A DNA stretch of 64,000 bases from Thioclava sp. ES.031 (lineage in GTDB: Bacteria; Pseudomonadota; Alphaproteobacteria; Rhodobacterales; Rhodobacteraceae): NCBI RefSeq assembly GCF_002563775.1, contig NZ_PDJO01000001.1, positions 2,304,001 through 2,368,000 on the forward strand, written 5' to 3'. The position numbers and the translations under genes are program-made. The notes beneath the pieces were generated by a model, which saw nothing but the letters and a program-made list of their open reading frames with translations, ran no database searches and was not told where the DNA came from. Below are positions 1 to 10,662 of this stretch, one piece after another (position 1 is the first letter of the stretch; every line of letters starts with the position of its first letter).

Positions 1-123
1 GGGTGGGAATTGCCGCGCAGGCGGGGCCGGCTCTGGCTCTCGCCCGATTTCGTGCGCGACCATTTCCGCAGGCAGGCGGTGAAGTTCGAATGCGTCGAGC
101 GCGGCTGGCGCGCCGTCGCGTGA
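1..123 (+). CDS. 3' end of an unidentified protein (partial)
   Basis: Frame 1 is open from the first base and ends with TGA at 121-123, giving a 40-residue C-terminus rich in Arg, Trp and Phe (it contains LWLSPDFVRDHF). The composition looks like real protein, and codon third positions are G/C-rich as in the neighbours. The 5' part lies outside the window, so I cannot name the family. It runs in the same direction as tig but is separated from it by about 500 bp, so co-transcription is not evident. Confidence 0.5.
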   Translation, partial: GWELPRRRGRLWLSPDFVRDHFRRQAVKFECVERGWRAVA

Positions 124-624
124 GGACGAGAGAGCGGTTTTCCGGGCGCAACACGGGGCGCAAAGACGCGATCTGTCCGAAAATGACCGCTGAGTTTCAA
201 ACACTTCCGGCTTAGAGTGGACCTTCAGGGAGGTCGTGACGTCTTCGCTTGGGCTCCGCAAACAAGGGGGCGGATCCGCCGAAGCGGTGAGAGATCACGA
301 CGACGCGCCCGCGCGGCGCAATCCCGGATTCGCGGCCGGGGCGACCATTGTGGGGTGGTGCGTCCCGGCTGCAACTTCCCGCCCGATCCACCGCAGCCGC
401 GCCCCGCACCTTGCGCCGCTTTGTCAGCGCCCGCCCTGCCCGCTCTCGATCCTGTGTTCCCGGCATCTCCTCGCACGCGCCCGCCCGCGCGCGTATTTCA
501 CCGCCCGGAGGCCGCCCCGCAGCCCCTTTTCGCCTTGCCACCATGGCTGAGGCTCAATAGAAGGACGCCTGAAATTCGAGAACCGGCCGCGATCCGCGCG
601 GCGCCCAGAGACAAAGGACAAACC
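124..624. other. 501-bp non-coding leader upstream of tig
   Basis: No frame here has convincing protein composition. The open frames that run into tig are Pro/Arg-rich artefacts of high GC. I see no clear terminator for the preceding gene and no confident promoter. The last 20 bases hold the tig ribosome binding site (AAAGGA around 613-618). The length is unusual for a leader and could hide a long 5' UTR or an unannotated RNA. Confidence 0.4.
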
Positions 625-1953
625 ATGCAGGTCACCGAGACCCAGAACGACGGCCTCAAGCGCGGCTACGAGATCACCATCACCGCCAAGGAACTCGACG
701 AGAAGGTCACCGCGAAGCTTTCCGAAGCGCAGCCCGAGATCGAGATGAAGGGCTTCCGCAAGGGTAAGGTTCCGATGGCGATGCTGCGCAAGCAATTCGG
801 CCCGCGCATCCTCGGCGAAGCGATGCAGGAATCGGTCGACGGCGCGATGAGCGAGCATTTCGAGAAGACCGGCGACCGCCCCGCGATGCAGCCGAAGATC
901 GAGATGAAGGACGGCGAGAACTGGAAAGAGGGTGACGACGTGATCGTGACCGTCGAGTACGAAGCGCTGCCGGACATCCCGGATGTCGATCTGTCGGGCG
1001 TCAAGCTCGAGCGTCTGGTCGTCAAGGCCAACGAGGGCGAAGTGAACGAAGCGCTGGAAAGCCTCGCCGCGACCGCCAAGAACTTCGAGACCAAAGAAGG
1101 CAAGGCCGAGAACGGCGATCAGGTCGTGATCGACTTCGAAGGCTTCGTCGACGGTGAAGCGTTCGAAGGCGGCAAGGGCGAAGGCTACCCGCTGGAAATC
1201 GGTTCGGGGTCGTTCATCCCGGGCTTCGAAGAGCAGCTGACCGGTGCGAGCGCAGGTGACGACGTCGAAGTGACCGTGACCTTCCCGACCGAATACGGTG
1301 CGGAGCATCTCGCGGGCAAGGAAGCGCTGTTCAAGTGCAAGGTCCACGAAGTGAAGGCGCCGAAGGCTGCCGAGATCGACGACGAGATGGCCAAGCAGTT
1401 CGGCGCCGAAGACCTCGCCGCGCTGAAAGCGCAGGTCGCAGAGCGTCTGGAAGCTGAATACCAGGGCGCAGCGCGTCAGGTGATGAAGCGCGGCCTGCTC
1501 GACCAGCTCGACGATCAGGTGAAGTTCGACCTGCCCCCCTCGCTCGTGGAAGCCGAGGCCAAGCAGATCGCGCACCAGCTCTATCACGAAGAGAACCCGG
1601 ACGATCACGGCCATGACCATGGCGAGATCGAGACCACCGACGAGCACAACACCCTCGCCGAGCGCCGCGTGCGTCTTGGCCTGCTGCTCGCCGAAATCGG
1701 CCGCAAGCAGGAGATCGAGGTCTCCGACGCCGAGATGACCCAGGCGATCATGAACCAGGCACGTCAGTACCCGGGTCAGGAGCGCGCCTTCTTCGAATTC
1801 GTGCAGCAGAACCCGCAGATGCAGCAGCAGCTGCGCGCGCCGCTCTTCGAAGACAAAGTCGTCGACTACATCGCTGGCGAAGCCAATGTGGACGACAAGG
1901 AAGTCTCCAAGGAAGAGCTGCAGAAAGAGATCGAGAAGCTCGACGAGCTGTGA
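625..1953 (+). CDS. tig: trigger factor (ribosome-associated chaperone/PPIase)
   Basis: A 442-residue protein of normal family length. It meets nascent chains at the ribosome exit tunnel and has an FKBP-type prolyl isomerase domain. The N-terminal domain carries the ribosome-docking loop GFRKGKVP at residues 43-50. The FKBP domain is about 160-245 ([15 protein letters not shown]). The C-terminal helical arms follow and contain a His-rich insertion (HDHG motifs, about 321-333). The ATG at 625 was chosen because AAAGGA lies 7-8 nt upstream and the family alignment starts here (MQVTETQ); the frame is open further upstream, but that part is low-complexity. It appears monocistronic, with a terminator just downstream. 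Confidence 0.97.
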   Translation: MQVTETQNDGLKRGYEITITAKELDEKVTAKLSEAQPEIEMKGFRKGKVPMAMLRKQFGPRILGEAMQESVDGAMSEHFEKTGDRPAMQPKIEMKDGENWKEGDDVIVTVEYEALPDIPDVDLSGVKLERLVVKANEGEVNEALESLAATAKNFETKEGKAENGDQVVIDFEGFVDGEAFEGGKGEGYPLEIGSGSFIPGFEEQLTGASAGDDVEVTVTFPTEYGAEHLAGKEALFKCKVHEVKAPKAAEIDDEMAKQFGAEDLAALKAQVAERLEAEYQGAARQVMKRGLLDQLDDQVKFDLPPSLVEAEAKQIAHQLYHEENPDDHGHDHGEIETTDEHNTLAERRVRLGLLLAEIGRKQEIEVSDAEMTQAIMNQARQYPGQERAFFEFVQQNPQMQQQLRAPLFEDKVVDYIAGEANVDDKEVSKEELQKEIEKLDEL

Positions 1954-1981
1954 TCTTCGGGCGCTCAGCCCAACAATAGCG

Positions 1982-2007
1982 AAGGCCGCCTCTCGGGGCG
2001 GCCTTTT
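1982..2007 (+). terminator. tig terminator
   Basis: The inverted repeat AAGGCCGCC / GGCGGCCTT with a 6-base loop is followed by TT, about 28 bp after the tig stop. The stem is GC-rich, as expected for a Rho-independent terminator. Confidence 0.8.
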
Positions 2008-2062
2008 GCGTTCGTGGATGGGAGGTGGCGCGGGTCGCGCCTACCGCTATTCTCTTTGCGCC

Positions 2063-2353
2063 TCACTCCGCGGTCGGCACTTTCAGGAATTTCGCGTTCG
2101 GGATTAGCGAGGGAAGATCGGTCGCGGTCGCGACCTCGCGCAGCTTCTGGGCCGCGCGATCCACATGCAGGGACGCGGTGCGATCCGCCGCGGGATTGCC
2201 GGGCTCGATCCGGTCGTAGATCGCCGTCCGCAGCACCTCGCCCGCCGATGCGAGCCGATCGCGCGCGCCTTCGGGATCGTGCAGATACAAAAGCCCGCCC
2301 GTCACGAGGATCGTGTGGGTCAGCGCGAAGTGCAGGATCGAAAACAGCCGCAT
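2063..2353 (-). CDS. small membrane-anchored hypothetical protein
   Basis: A 96-residue protein with one hydrophobic N-terminal segment (about residues 4-24, LFSILHFALTHTILVTGGLLYL) followed by a hydrophilic, mostly helical domain that probably lies in the periplasm or cytoplasm. GAGG sits about 8 nt upstream of the ATG. It is co-directional with and downstream of the YihY-family gene (gap about 90 bp), so the two may be co-transcribed. I do not recognise a family and assign no function. It is considered real because of the membrane segment, RBS and codon bias. Confidence 0.65.
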   Translation of the reverse strand: MRLFSILHFALTHTILVTGGLLYLHDPEGARDRLASAGEVLRTAIYDRIEPGNPAADRTASLHVDRAAQKLREVATATDLPSLIPNAKFLKVPTAE

Positions 2354-2440
2354 GGCAGGGCCTCGTCAGGGTTGCTTGCCCGGACAGGATTCCCTGTAAA
2401 AACGGCGATTTTGAGGCTCGTTTCGCGCGCCCCGCCGCGC

Positions 2441-3604
2441 TCAGCGCTTGCGCGCAGGTGCAGGCGCCACCGCATCGGCGGCCACTGCATTGCGTGCGCC
2501 CAAGGGACGCGGCGCGCCGACGGCGCTGTCCTGCGCGGTCTGATGTTCGGCCTCGGAATTGATCTCGGCCCCCAGAAGCACCGCCGTCGTCGAGAGCCAG
2601 ATCCACATCATCAGCACCACTACCGCGCCGATCGAGCCATAGGTGCTCGAGTAATTCGCGAAGTTCGAGGTGTAGAAAGAGAACCCCGCCGAGACGATCA
2701 GCAGCAGGATCGACGCCACGATCGCCCCCGGCACCACCCAGATCCAGCGCGGCGCGTTGCGTGCGGGCGCGAAGCGATAGAGCAGCATCAGCATCCCCAT
2801 CAGCACCAGCGCCATCACCGGCCAGCGCCCCCAGCGCAGCACCGCATCCAGCGCCCCGCCCATCGGGATGTAATCGAGCATCACGGGCAGCACCGCCGCC
2901 ACGAGGATCAGCGCGCAGACCATGACGATCCCGGTGATCGTCATGCCCAGCCCGAAGGCGTTGAGCCGTACGAAGCTGCGTCGCTCCTTCTCGCCATAGG
3001 CCACGTTGAGCGCACCGATCATCGCCTTCGCGCCGCCATTGGCCGACCAGAGCGCCAGAAGGACGCCGAAGATCGAAGCGAGGCCGAGCGCGTTGGAACT
3101 GGACCCGATCAGTTGCTCCAATTGGGTGCGGATCAGGCTCAGCGCCTCGGGCGGGATGACGTTCTTGAGCGCATCGAGGTCTTGCAGCATGGTCTGGCGG
3201 TCCGCGAAAATGCCGTAGATCGAGACGGTTGCGGTCAGCGCGGGGAAGAGCGCGAGCAATGCGTAGAAGGTGACGCCTGCGGCGACCGCCAGAACCCGGT
3301 CCTCGTCGATCTGGCCGTAAGCGCGCTTGGCGATGGCCTTCCAGCCCGCGCGGGGGATCTCGAACGGGCTTTCCGCCTGACGTCCCAGCGCGCGGTCGGC
3401 GGGCCGGTCGTAGCGGTCGGTGCGGGTCGCGGGCACATGGCGGGCGCTGCGGCCTTCGGTCGGGCCGTGGATCGCGGCCTGCCGATCGTCCTGATAGCGC
3501 CGCCACATGAGATAGACGCCGAAACCCAGAAGCCCCGCCTGCACAAGCCGGTCGCGTCGGCTCGATGCGTCGTCGCGTGGGCCCTGCCCCGATCGTTTCG
3601 TCAT
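2441..3604 (-). CDS. yihY: YihY/BrkB-family inner membrane protein
   Basis: A 387-residue protein. The first ~100 residues are charged and include one short hydrophobic stretch (AGLLGFGVYLMW). The conserved YihY domain then begins with [22 protein letters not shown], followed by about five more membrane helices and an Ala/Arg-rich tail. The family (once called ribonuclease BN or virulence factor BrkB) is widespread and of unproven function; links to serum resistance and envelope integrity have been proposed. The start ATG is at 3604. A 16-bp palindrome lies about 100 bp upstream. Confidence 0.88.
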   Translation of the reverse strand: MTKRSGQGPRDDASSRRDRLVQAGLLGFGVYLMWRRYQDDRQAAIHGPTEGRSARHVPATRTDRYDRPADRALGRQAESPFEIPRAGWKAIAKRAYGQIDEDRVLAVAAGVTFYALLALFPALTATVSIYGIFADRQTMLQDLDALKNVIPPEALSLIRTQLEQLIGSSSNALGLASIFGVLLALWSANGGAKAMIGALNVAYGEKERRSFVRLNAFGLGMTITGIVMVCALILVAAVLPVMLDYIPMGGALDAVLRWGRWPVMALVLMGMLMLLYRFAPARNAPRWIWVVPGAIVASILLLIVSAGFSFYTSNFANYSSTYGSIGAVVVLMMWIWLSTTAVLLGAEINSEAEHQTAQDSAVGAPRPLGARNAVAADAVAPAPARKR

Positions 3605-3702
3605 GCGTGTCCCCTGTTTTCAAAGCCCTGAGGGCCATTTAGGGGCCAACGCCGGATTGCGGCACGCGGTTCCGGGGTCTGCGCCGCGCGTCGGGCACCC
3701 AC

Positions 3703-3718
3703 TATGTCATTAGACATA
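3703..3718. promoter_or_regulatory. 16-bp perfect palindrome (candidate operator)
   Basis: TATGTCATTAGACATA has 6-bp arms (TATGTC/GACATA) around ATTA, in an AT-rich patch between the yihY-like start and the rplI terminator. MarR-type regulators often bind sites of this look, but no regulator gene is adjacent. The assignment is inference only. Confidence 0.3.
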
Positions 3719-3750
3719 TTTCGGCAGAACTGCCCCGACAGGCAAGCATG

Positions 3751-3778
3751 AAAAAACCGCGCCCCGAAAGGCGCGGTT
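3751..3778 (-). terminator. terminator of rpsF-rpsR-rplI
   Basis: The 9-bp stem AACCGCGCC / GGCGCGGTT with a 6-base loop is followed, on the minus strand, by a run of T (AAAAAA at 3751-3756 on the plus strand). It lies 36 bp after the rplI stop. Confidence 0.85.
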
Positions 3779-3813
3779 CTCTATCTTTTCGGCTGAAGAA
3801 CCGACGTGGCCGA

Positions 3814-4440
3814 TCAGGCCTTGTCTTCTTCTTCGGCTGCCGCCTCGGGGGTGGCAACGGGGCCGCCCTCGTCGTCGTCGGAGGTCGCGCCGCCGATATC
3901 GTCGAACAGTTCGGCGATCTCGAATTCGGCTGCAGCCTCTTCCTCGGCCGCCACGTCCTGGATCGACTTGCCCGACGCTTGCAGTTCGGCCTCTTCGGGC
4001 GAACGTGCGACGTTGAGCTGGATCTCGGCGACGACTTCGGGGTGCAGGTGCACTTCGACGTCATGCAGGCCGAGAACCTTGATCGGCTGGCGGATGATGA
4101 CCTGCTTGCGGTCGACCGTGAACCCCTGCTCGGAGGCGATGTTCGCCGCGTCGCGGGTGGTGACCGAACCGTAGAGGTTGCCGCCGTCCGAAGCCGAACG
4201 GATCACGACGAAGGTCTCGCCGTCGAGCTTCGACGCCAGAGCTTCGGCTTCTTTCTTGGTTTCGAGGTTGCGTGCCTCGAGCTGGGCCTTGCGCTCTTCG
4301 AAAGCTTTGATGTTGCCTTCGTTGGCGCGCAGCGCCTTGCCCTGCGGCAGCAGGTAGTTACGGCCGAAGCCGTCCTTGACGGTGACGACGTCACCCATCT
4401 GGCCGAGCTTGGCCACGCGTTCGAGAAGGATCACTTCCAT
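3814..4440 (-). CDS. rplI: 50S ribosomal protein L9 with acidic C-terminal extension
   Basis: The protein begins [17 protein letters not shown], the typical L9 N-terminal domain that binds 23S rRNA, followed by the long connecting helix (about 42-75) and the C-terminal domain ending near residue 148. Bacterial L9 is usually about 150 residues. This one has 208, because of a tail dominated by Glu, Asp and Ala (for example [19 protein letters not shown]). It is the last gene of a leftward rpsF-rpsR-rplI operon, 12 bp after rpsR, with a strong terminator downstream. Confidence 0.96.
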   Translation of the reverse strand: MEVILLERVAKLGQMGDVVTVKDGFGRNYLLPQGKALRANEGNIKAFEERKAQLEARNLETKKEAEALASKLDGETFVVIRSASDGGNLYGSVTTRDAANIASEQGFTVDRKQVIIRQPIKVLGLHDVEVHLHPEVVAEIQLNVARSPEEAELQASGKSIQDVAAEEEAAAEFEIAELFDDIGGATSDDDEGGPVATPEAAAEEEDKA

Positions 4441-4452
4441 CGGTCGGTCTCC

Positions 4453-4677
4453 TTATTTCACGGCGTAGGGGAGCAGGGCGAGGAAACGGGCGCGCTTGAT
4501 CGCGCGGGCCAGTTCACGCTGCTTCTTCGCCGAAACGGCGGTGATGCGGGCGGGGACGATCTTGCCGCGCTCAGAGATGTAGCGCTGCAGAAGACGGGTG
4601 TCCTTGTAGTCGATCTTCGGCGCGTTCTCACCCGAGAACGGGCAGACCTTACGACGGCGGAAAAACGGTTTTGCCAT
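4453..4677 (-). CDS. rpsR: 30S ribosomal protein S18
   Basis: The 74-residue basic protein [23 protein letters not shown] matches S18, which binds S6 on the small-subunit platform. It has the usual length. The order rpsF-rpsR-rplI is the classic bacterial arrangement, with gaps of 22 bp to rpsF and 12 bp to rplI. The single Cys in VCPF is typical of many S18 proteins. Confidence 0.97.
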   Translation of the reverse strand: MAKPFFRRRKVCPFSGENAPKIDYKDTRLLQRYISERGKIVPARITAVSAKKQRELARAIKRARFLALLPYAVK

Positions 4678-4699
4678 GGTGTCTACTCCTGTCTACCGA

Positions 4700-5053
4700 T
4701 CAACGGCGCTCGCGACGGTTGTCGCGTTCGTCACGTTTCTGCATCTGGACCGAGGGGCCCTCTTCGTGCGCGTCGACCTTGATGGTCAGGACGCGCATCA
4801 CGTCGTCATGCAGACGAGCCAGACGCTCCATTTCCTGCACGGCCGCCGACGGGGCGTCGGTGCGCAGGTAGGCGTAGTGGCCCTTGCGGTTCTTGTTGAT
4901 CTTGTAGGCCATGGTCTTCACGCCCCAGTATTCGGAATCGACGACTTTGCCGCCGTTGTCCGACAGGACCGTGGAGAAATGTTCGACAAGGCCTTCGGCC
5001 TGCGCGTTGGACAGATCCTGACGCGCGATGAGGACATGCTCGTAAAGCGGCAT
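4700..5053 (-). CDS. rpsF: 30S ribosomal protein S6
   Basis: A 117-residue protein starting MPLYEHVLIARQDLS, the S6 beta-strand that begins the ferredoxin-like fold. Conserved blocks are GGKVVDSEYWGVKTMAYKI and KGHYAYL. The C-terminus is a charged Arg/Glu tail (RDERDNRRERR). ATG at 5053 was preferred over an upstream start at 5116 because AGGAG sits 7 nt before it and S6 proteins begin at this point. It is the first gene of the rpsF-rpsR-rplI operon. Confidence 0.96.
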   Translation of the reverse strand: MPLYEHVLIARQDLSNAQAEGLVEHFSTVLSDNGGKVVDSEYWGVKTMAYKINKNRKGHYAYLRTDAPSAAVQEMERLARLHDDVMRVLTIKVDAHEEGPSVQMQKRDERDNRRERR

Positions 5054-5257
5054 GCGAACTCCTGTATTTCGAGGCGGCTTCAAAGTTGGGCGTCTGACAC
5101 TTCCGCAACCCAACACGAGAGGCTCCGCCGGTTCATAGCAAACGCGGAAGATGCGGCCTTATACGGGATGCGCGTCCGGATGCAAGGAAAAATCAGGGTG
5201 CCGAAGGGGCGATTGCGCCCTGCCCTCAAAGGCTCGGCCCAGCTCGACCCGACCCGG

Positions 5258-6124
5258 TCAGTCGAGCTGACCTGCGGCGAGGATCGGACCGGGCAGCGGG
5301 CCATGTTCGCTCGGGCGGGTCTCCTGCACGATCACCACGGCGGGCGCGTCCCCGTCGAGATCGACCGAGAGCGTCACCGGCGCGCGCCCGTCCCATTCGG
5401 CGATGCCGGTCAGGCTGGTGACGATGTTCTTGTAGGTCACCGTGCGCCCGGCATTCTCGCCGCGCAGGATGTCGACCGTGGCGGAGGGCTTGTAGCGCAC
5501 GAGCTGCACCATCGCGGGCGTCTCCAGCTTATCGACCGGGCTCAGCGCGATCTCGTAATGATCGCCCTTCCCCGTGACCTTCAGATCGACCTCGGGATGG
5601 GCGTCGCTCTCGCGTGCGATGGCGGCATCGAGCGCCGCTTCCTGCGGCCCGATCAGGGCCTCGCGGCCCGCGATGATCATCTGCGGGGTGTAGACCGTGC
5701 GCTCGCCCGCGGCGATCGCGTAGGATTTCTGGCGGGCGGAAAACTCAGGTTTTCCAAAGGGATCCTTCCAGCCGAGGTAGTCCCAGTAATCGACATGCAG
5801 CGCCAGCGCGATCACATCGTCCCGATCCGTGAGCTCCTTCAAGAGCGCATCCGCCGGCGGGCAGGACGAGCAGCCCTGCGAGGTATAAAGCTCGACCACG
5901 ACCGGGTCGTGTTCGCCTTCGGTGTCGGGATCGGGCGCCACGGGGTTCGGCTTCGCGGGGGTGTCGGATTTCTCGGAGGCCATCTGGTCGAGAAGCGCTT
6001 CGGACGCATTGAGACGCATCCCGGGCGGCGCGTCGGCTGCCCCTTGGGCAGACGCAAATTCCGCAAAGCTTACCAGCCCTGCGGCGAAAGCAGCTCCCAT
6101 CGCGGTCAAACGTCCTGCGCGCAC
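5258..6124 (-). CDS. DUF1223 thioredoxin-like secreted protein
   Basis: The DUF1223 core begins VVVELYTSQGCSSCPPADALL, with a redox-type CSSC motif, then LALHVDYWDYLGWKDPFG and RQKSYA, both hallmarks of the family. The N-terminus looks like a Sec signal peptide ending ASAQG, so the protein is probably periplasmic. The start is uncertain. I favour GTG at 6124, since AGGAG lies about 9 nt upstream; GTG at 6142 or an ATG as far as 6241 would add 6-39 residues that do not resemble the family. The function of DUF1223 is unknown; a thiol-redox role is inferred from the fold. Confidence 0.85.
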   Translation of the reverse strand: MRAGRLTAMGAAFAAGLVSFAEFASAQGAADAPPGMRLNASEALLDQMASEKSDTPAKPNPVAPDPDTEGEHDPVVVELYTSQGCSSCPPADALLKELTDRDDVIALALHVDYWDYLGWKDPFGKPEFSARQKSYAIAAGERTVYTPQMIIAGREALIGPQEAALDAAIARESDAHPEVDLKVTGKGDHYEIALSPVDKLETPAMVQLVRYKPSATVDILRGENAGRTVTYKNIVTSLTGIAEWDGRAPVTLSVDLDGDAPAVVIVQETRPSEHGPLPGPILAAGQLD

Positions 6125-6307
6125 TCGAAAAACACTCCTCACTTCGCCGTCTTTATACCTAGCGTTTCTGCTCTGACCATGCCTAATCAATGTTTTGAGA
6201 GATTTCTTTCTGTCCGGGCGCGCGAAACGATATATGTCCAACGTATAAGGCCCAAGCGCGGTTCAACATGACGCAGGGTCGCTCCAGTCGCGCGTTTTTG
6301 TGTGCAA

Positions 6308-6316
6308 TGGTATACT
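6308..6316 (+). promoter_or_regulatory. extended -10 element, probable acnA promoter
   Basis: TGGTATACT is an extended -10 (TGn plus TATACT) about 90 bp upstream of the acnA start, in an AT-richer patch. No good -35 hexamer lies 17 bp upstream, which fits an extended -10 promoter. Read by eye only. Confidence 0.35.
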
Positions 6317-6407
6317 AAAAATGTCCCGACCCTCTTGAACGGATCGCGCGCTTGGGGCAAACACACGCCAGCGACACCCTTAGGACCCTTGAAGGGAGGC
6401 CATTCTC

Positions 6408-9158
<2,751 letters not shown>

Positions 9159-9181
9159 GGCTGACGGTCACGAGATTGGAG

Positions 9182-9208
9182 AAGGCCCCGCGAGCGCGGG
9201 GCCTTTTT
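9182..9208 (+). terminator. acnA terminator
   Basis: The perfect 10-bp stem AAGGCCCCGC / GCGGGGCCTT with a GAGC loop is followed by TTT, 24 bp after the acnA stop. Confidence 0.9.
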
Positions 9209-9233
9209 CGTTGCGGGTCAGCCGATTGCGAGC

Positions 9234-9384
9234 CGCCCGGGCGGCCAGCCCGGGCCGCGCCCGACCTCCCCCCGGGAGGGCGCGACTGCACTGCACCACT
9301 GAGACTAGGCCGTCGGGGCGATGGAGAAATAAAGTTCCCTCGCCCACATCTCGCGAGCGCCCACCCGAGGTCGGGCGCGGCCCT
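9234..9384 (-). repeat. dyad intergenic repeat family 1, copy A
   Basis: A ~150-bp element in the acnA-soxW gap. It carries GGCCGCGCCCGACC at 9253-9266 and its exact reverse complement at 9369-9382, separated by about 100 bp. The outer 50 bp (9234-9283) is near identical, in opposite orientation, to copy B at 16 kb, with one indel over about 51 bp. The strand given is relative to copies B and C. Confidence 0.75.
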
Positions 9385-9452
9385 CAGCGCGCGATTCCCG
9401 CCATTCGCCCGGCCTGTGCTATACTCGGCCTCTCACAAGGGAGGACGACGCG

Positions 9453-10064
9453 ATGAACAGACGCGAGATGTTGGCCCTGACAGTCGGGGCGATGACAGTG
9501 GGAGGTGCGTTGGGAGGCGTGCGGCCCGTGCAGGCCGAGGCGGTGATGGGCGATGGCGGGCTCTATCAGCAGCCCTTCTTCCACGAAGGCTTTCTCGATC
9601 TGGGAGAGGATCTTCAGGAGGCCGCCGATCAGGGCAAGGGGCTTCTGGTGCTCTTCGAGCAGCGCGGCTGCCCCTATTGCCGCGAGATGCATCTGGTGAA
9701 TTTCGCCAAGCCCGAAATCACCGGGCTGATCGAGAAGAGCTACATGGTCGTGCAGCTCGATCTCTGGGGTGCGCGCGAGGTCACCGATTTCGACGGCGAG
9801 GCGCTGGAGGAACGCGCGCTGGCGCAGAAATGGGCGGTGAACTTCACGCCGACGCAGGTGCTGATCCCGGCCGCGAGCGCAGGGGCGCAATCCGTGCGCG
9901 AGGCCGAAGCCTTCAGAATGCCGGGCTATTTCAAGCCCTTCCACCATCTGTCAGGGCTCGAATACGTGGCCAGCGGCGCTTATGCCGATCAGCCATTCCA
10001 GCGCTTCTTGCAGGACAAGTTCTCGGAACTCAGCGCGAAGGGCATCGACCCGGACGTCTGGTAA
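9453..10064 (+). CDS. soxW: SoxW-like periplasmic thioredoxin
   Basis: A 203-residue protein with an N-terminal export signal (MNRREMLALTVGAMTVGG, Tat-like twin Arg) and a thioredoxin fold containing CPYC at Cys73/Cys76. The pattern GLLVLFEQRGCPYCREMH, then TPTQVLIP (cis-Pro loop), matches the SoxW group that keeps periplasmic thiols reduced for the Sox thiosulfate-oxidation system in Paracoccus and relatives. No other sox genes are in the window, so the Sox link is by similarity only. GGGAGG lies 9 nt before the ATG. A terminator follows. Confidence 0.75.
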   Translation: MNRREMLALTVGAMTVGGALGGVRPVQAEAVMGDGGLYQQPFFHEGFLDLGEDLQEAADQGKGLLVLFEQRGCPYCREMHLVNFAKPEITGLIEKSYMVVQLDLWGAREVTDFDGEALEERALAQKWAVNFTPTQVLIPAASAGAQSVREAEAFRMPGYFKPFHHLSGLEYVASGAYADQPFQRFLQDKFSELSAKGIDPDVW

Positions 10065-10075
10065 GGCCCAAATGA

Positions 10076-10105
10076 AAACGGCCCGCGCGATTGCACGGGC
10101 CGTCT
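10076..10105. terminator. bidirectional terminator between soxW-like and cspA
   Basis: The inverted repeat ACGGCCCG / CGGGCCGT around a 10-base loop lies between two convergent genes. A-rich sequence on its left gives a T tract for minus-strand transcripts. Confidence 0.7.
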
Positions 10106-10127
10106 CAAACCGTCACACGGGCTCAGC

Positions 10128-10334
10128 TTACGCGAGCGCGAGGTTACCTGCCGACTGGCGGCCGTCACGGCCGGTTTCCAGATCGTAGGTCACTTTCTGA
10201 CCGTCATCGAGACGCTGGATGCCAGCGCGCTCAACGGCGGAGATGTGAAGGAAGATGTCTTTGCCGCCATCGTTCGGTGCGATGAAGCCATAACCCTTGG
10301 TGCTATTGAACCATTTCACGGTGCCTTCGGCCAT
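10128..10334 (-). CDS. cspA: cold-shock domain protein
   Basis: A 68-residue single cold-shock domain, MAEGTVKWFNSTKGYGFI, with RNP1 (KGYGFI) and RNP2-like (DIFLHISAV) nucleic-acid binding motifs. Such proteins bind single-stranded RNA and DNA and act as RNA chaperones. AGGAG lies 8 nt upstream of the ATG. The AT-rich 5' region (about 10335-10440) is probably a long untranslated leader, as is usual for csp genes. The symbol is generic for the family; which paralogue this is cannot be told. Confidence 0.93.
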   Translation of the reverse strand: MAEGTVKWFNSTKGYGFIAPNDGGKDIFLHISAVERAGIQRLDDGQKVTYDLETGRDGRQSAGNLALA

Positions 10335-10662
10335 CGTGAGTCTCCTATTAAATTATGCTGCCTGCGAAATGCGTCAGCTCGGCGTAGTCAGTTCTTGAAA
10401 GCAAACTGAAGCCGTAAGGAGACAGTGCATCTGGGAATCAAACGTAGCGAGAGAAGACATAAGGCGAACGGGCCCTAATTGCAATGATCAAAGCATCTGA
10501 GGGGGTTGCACGGCGCCGCGATCGACGCAATTCGGCGCCCTCCCGCCGGGCTGTGAAAACATGCAAAAAATATACGAGATTTCGGACCTTTGCCCGCCTC
10601 GCCCGCGTTACCTCCAATGAACAGGCGAGATCTTCGACCACTGAAGACGCAGGAGGACCCTC
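10335..10662. other. divergent intergenic region between cspA and a hydrolase gene
   Basis: 328 bp without a credible gene. The left third is the probable cspA 5' leader on the minus strand (its RBS is at about 10342-10347). The right end has AGGAGG before the hydrolase ATG, and an A/T-rich stretch at 10560-10590 could hold its promoter. No operator was recognised. Confidence 0.4.

Noticed and set aside
217..624. N-terminal extension of trigger factor
   Set aside because: Open in frame, but Pro/Arg low-complexity. The family start and RBS are at 625.
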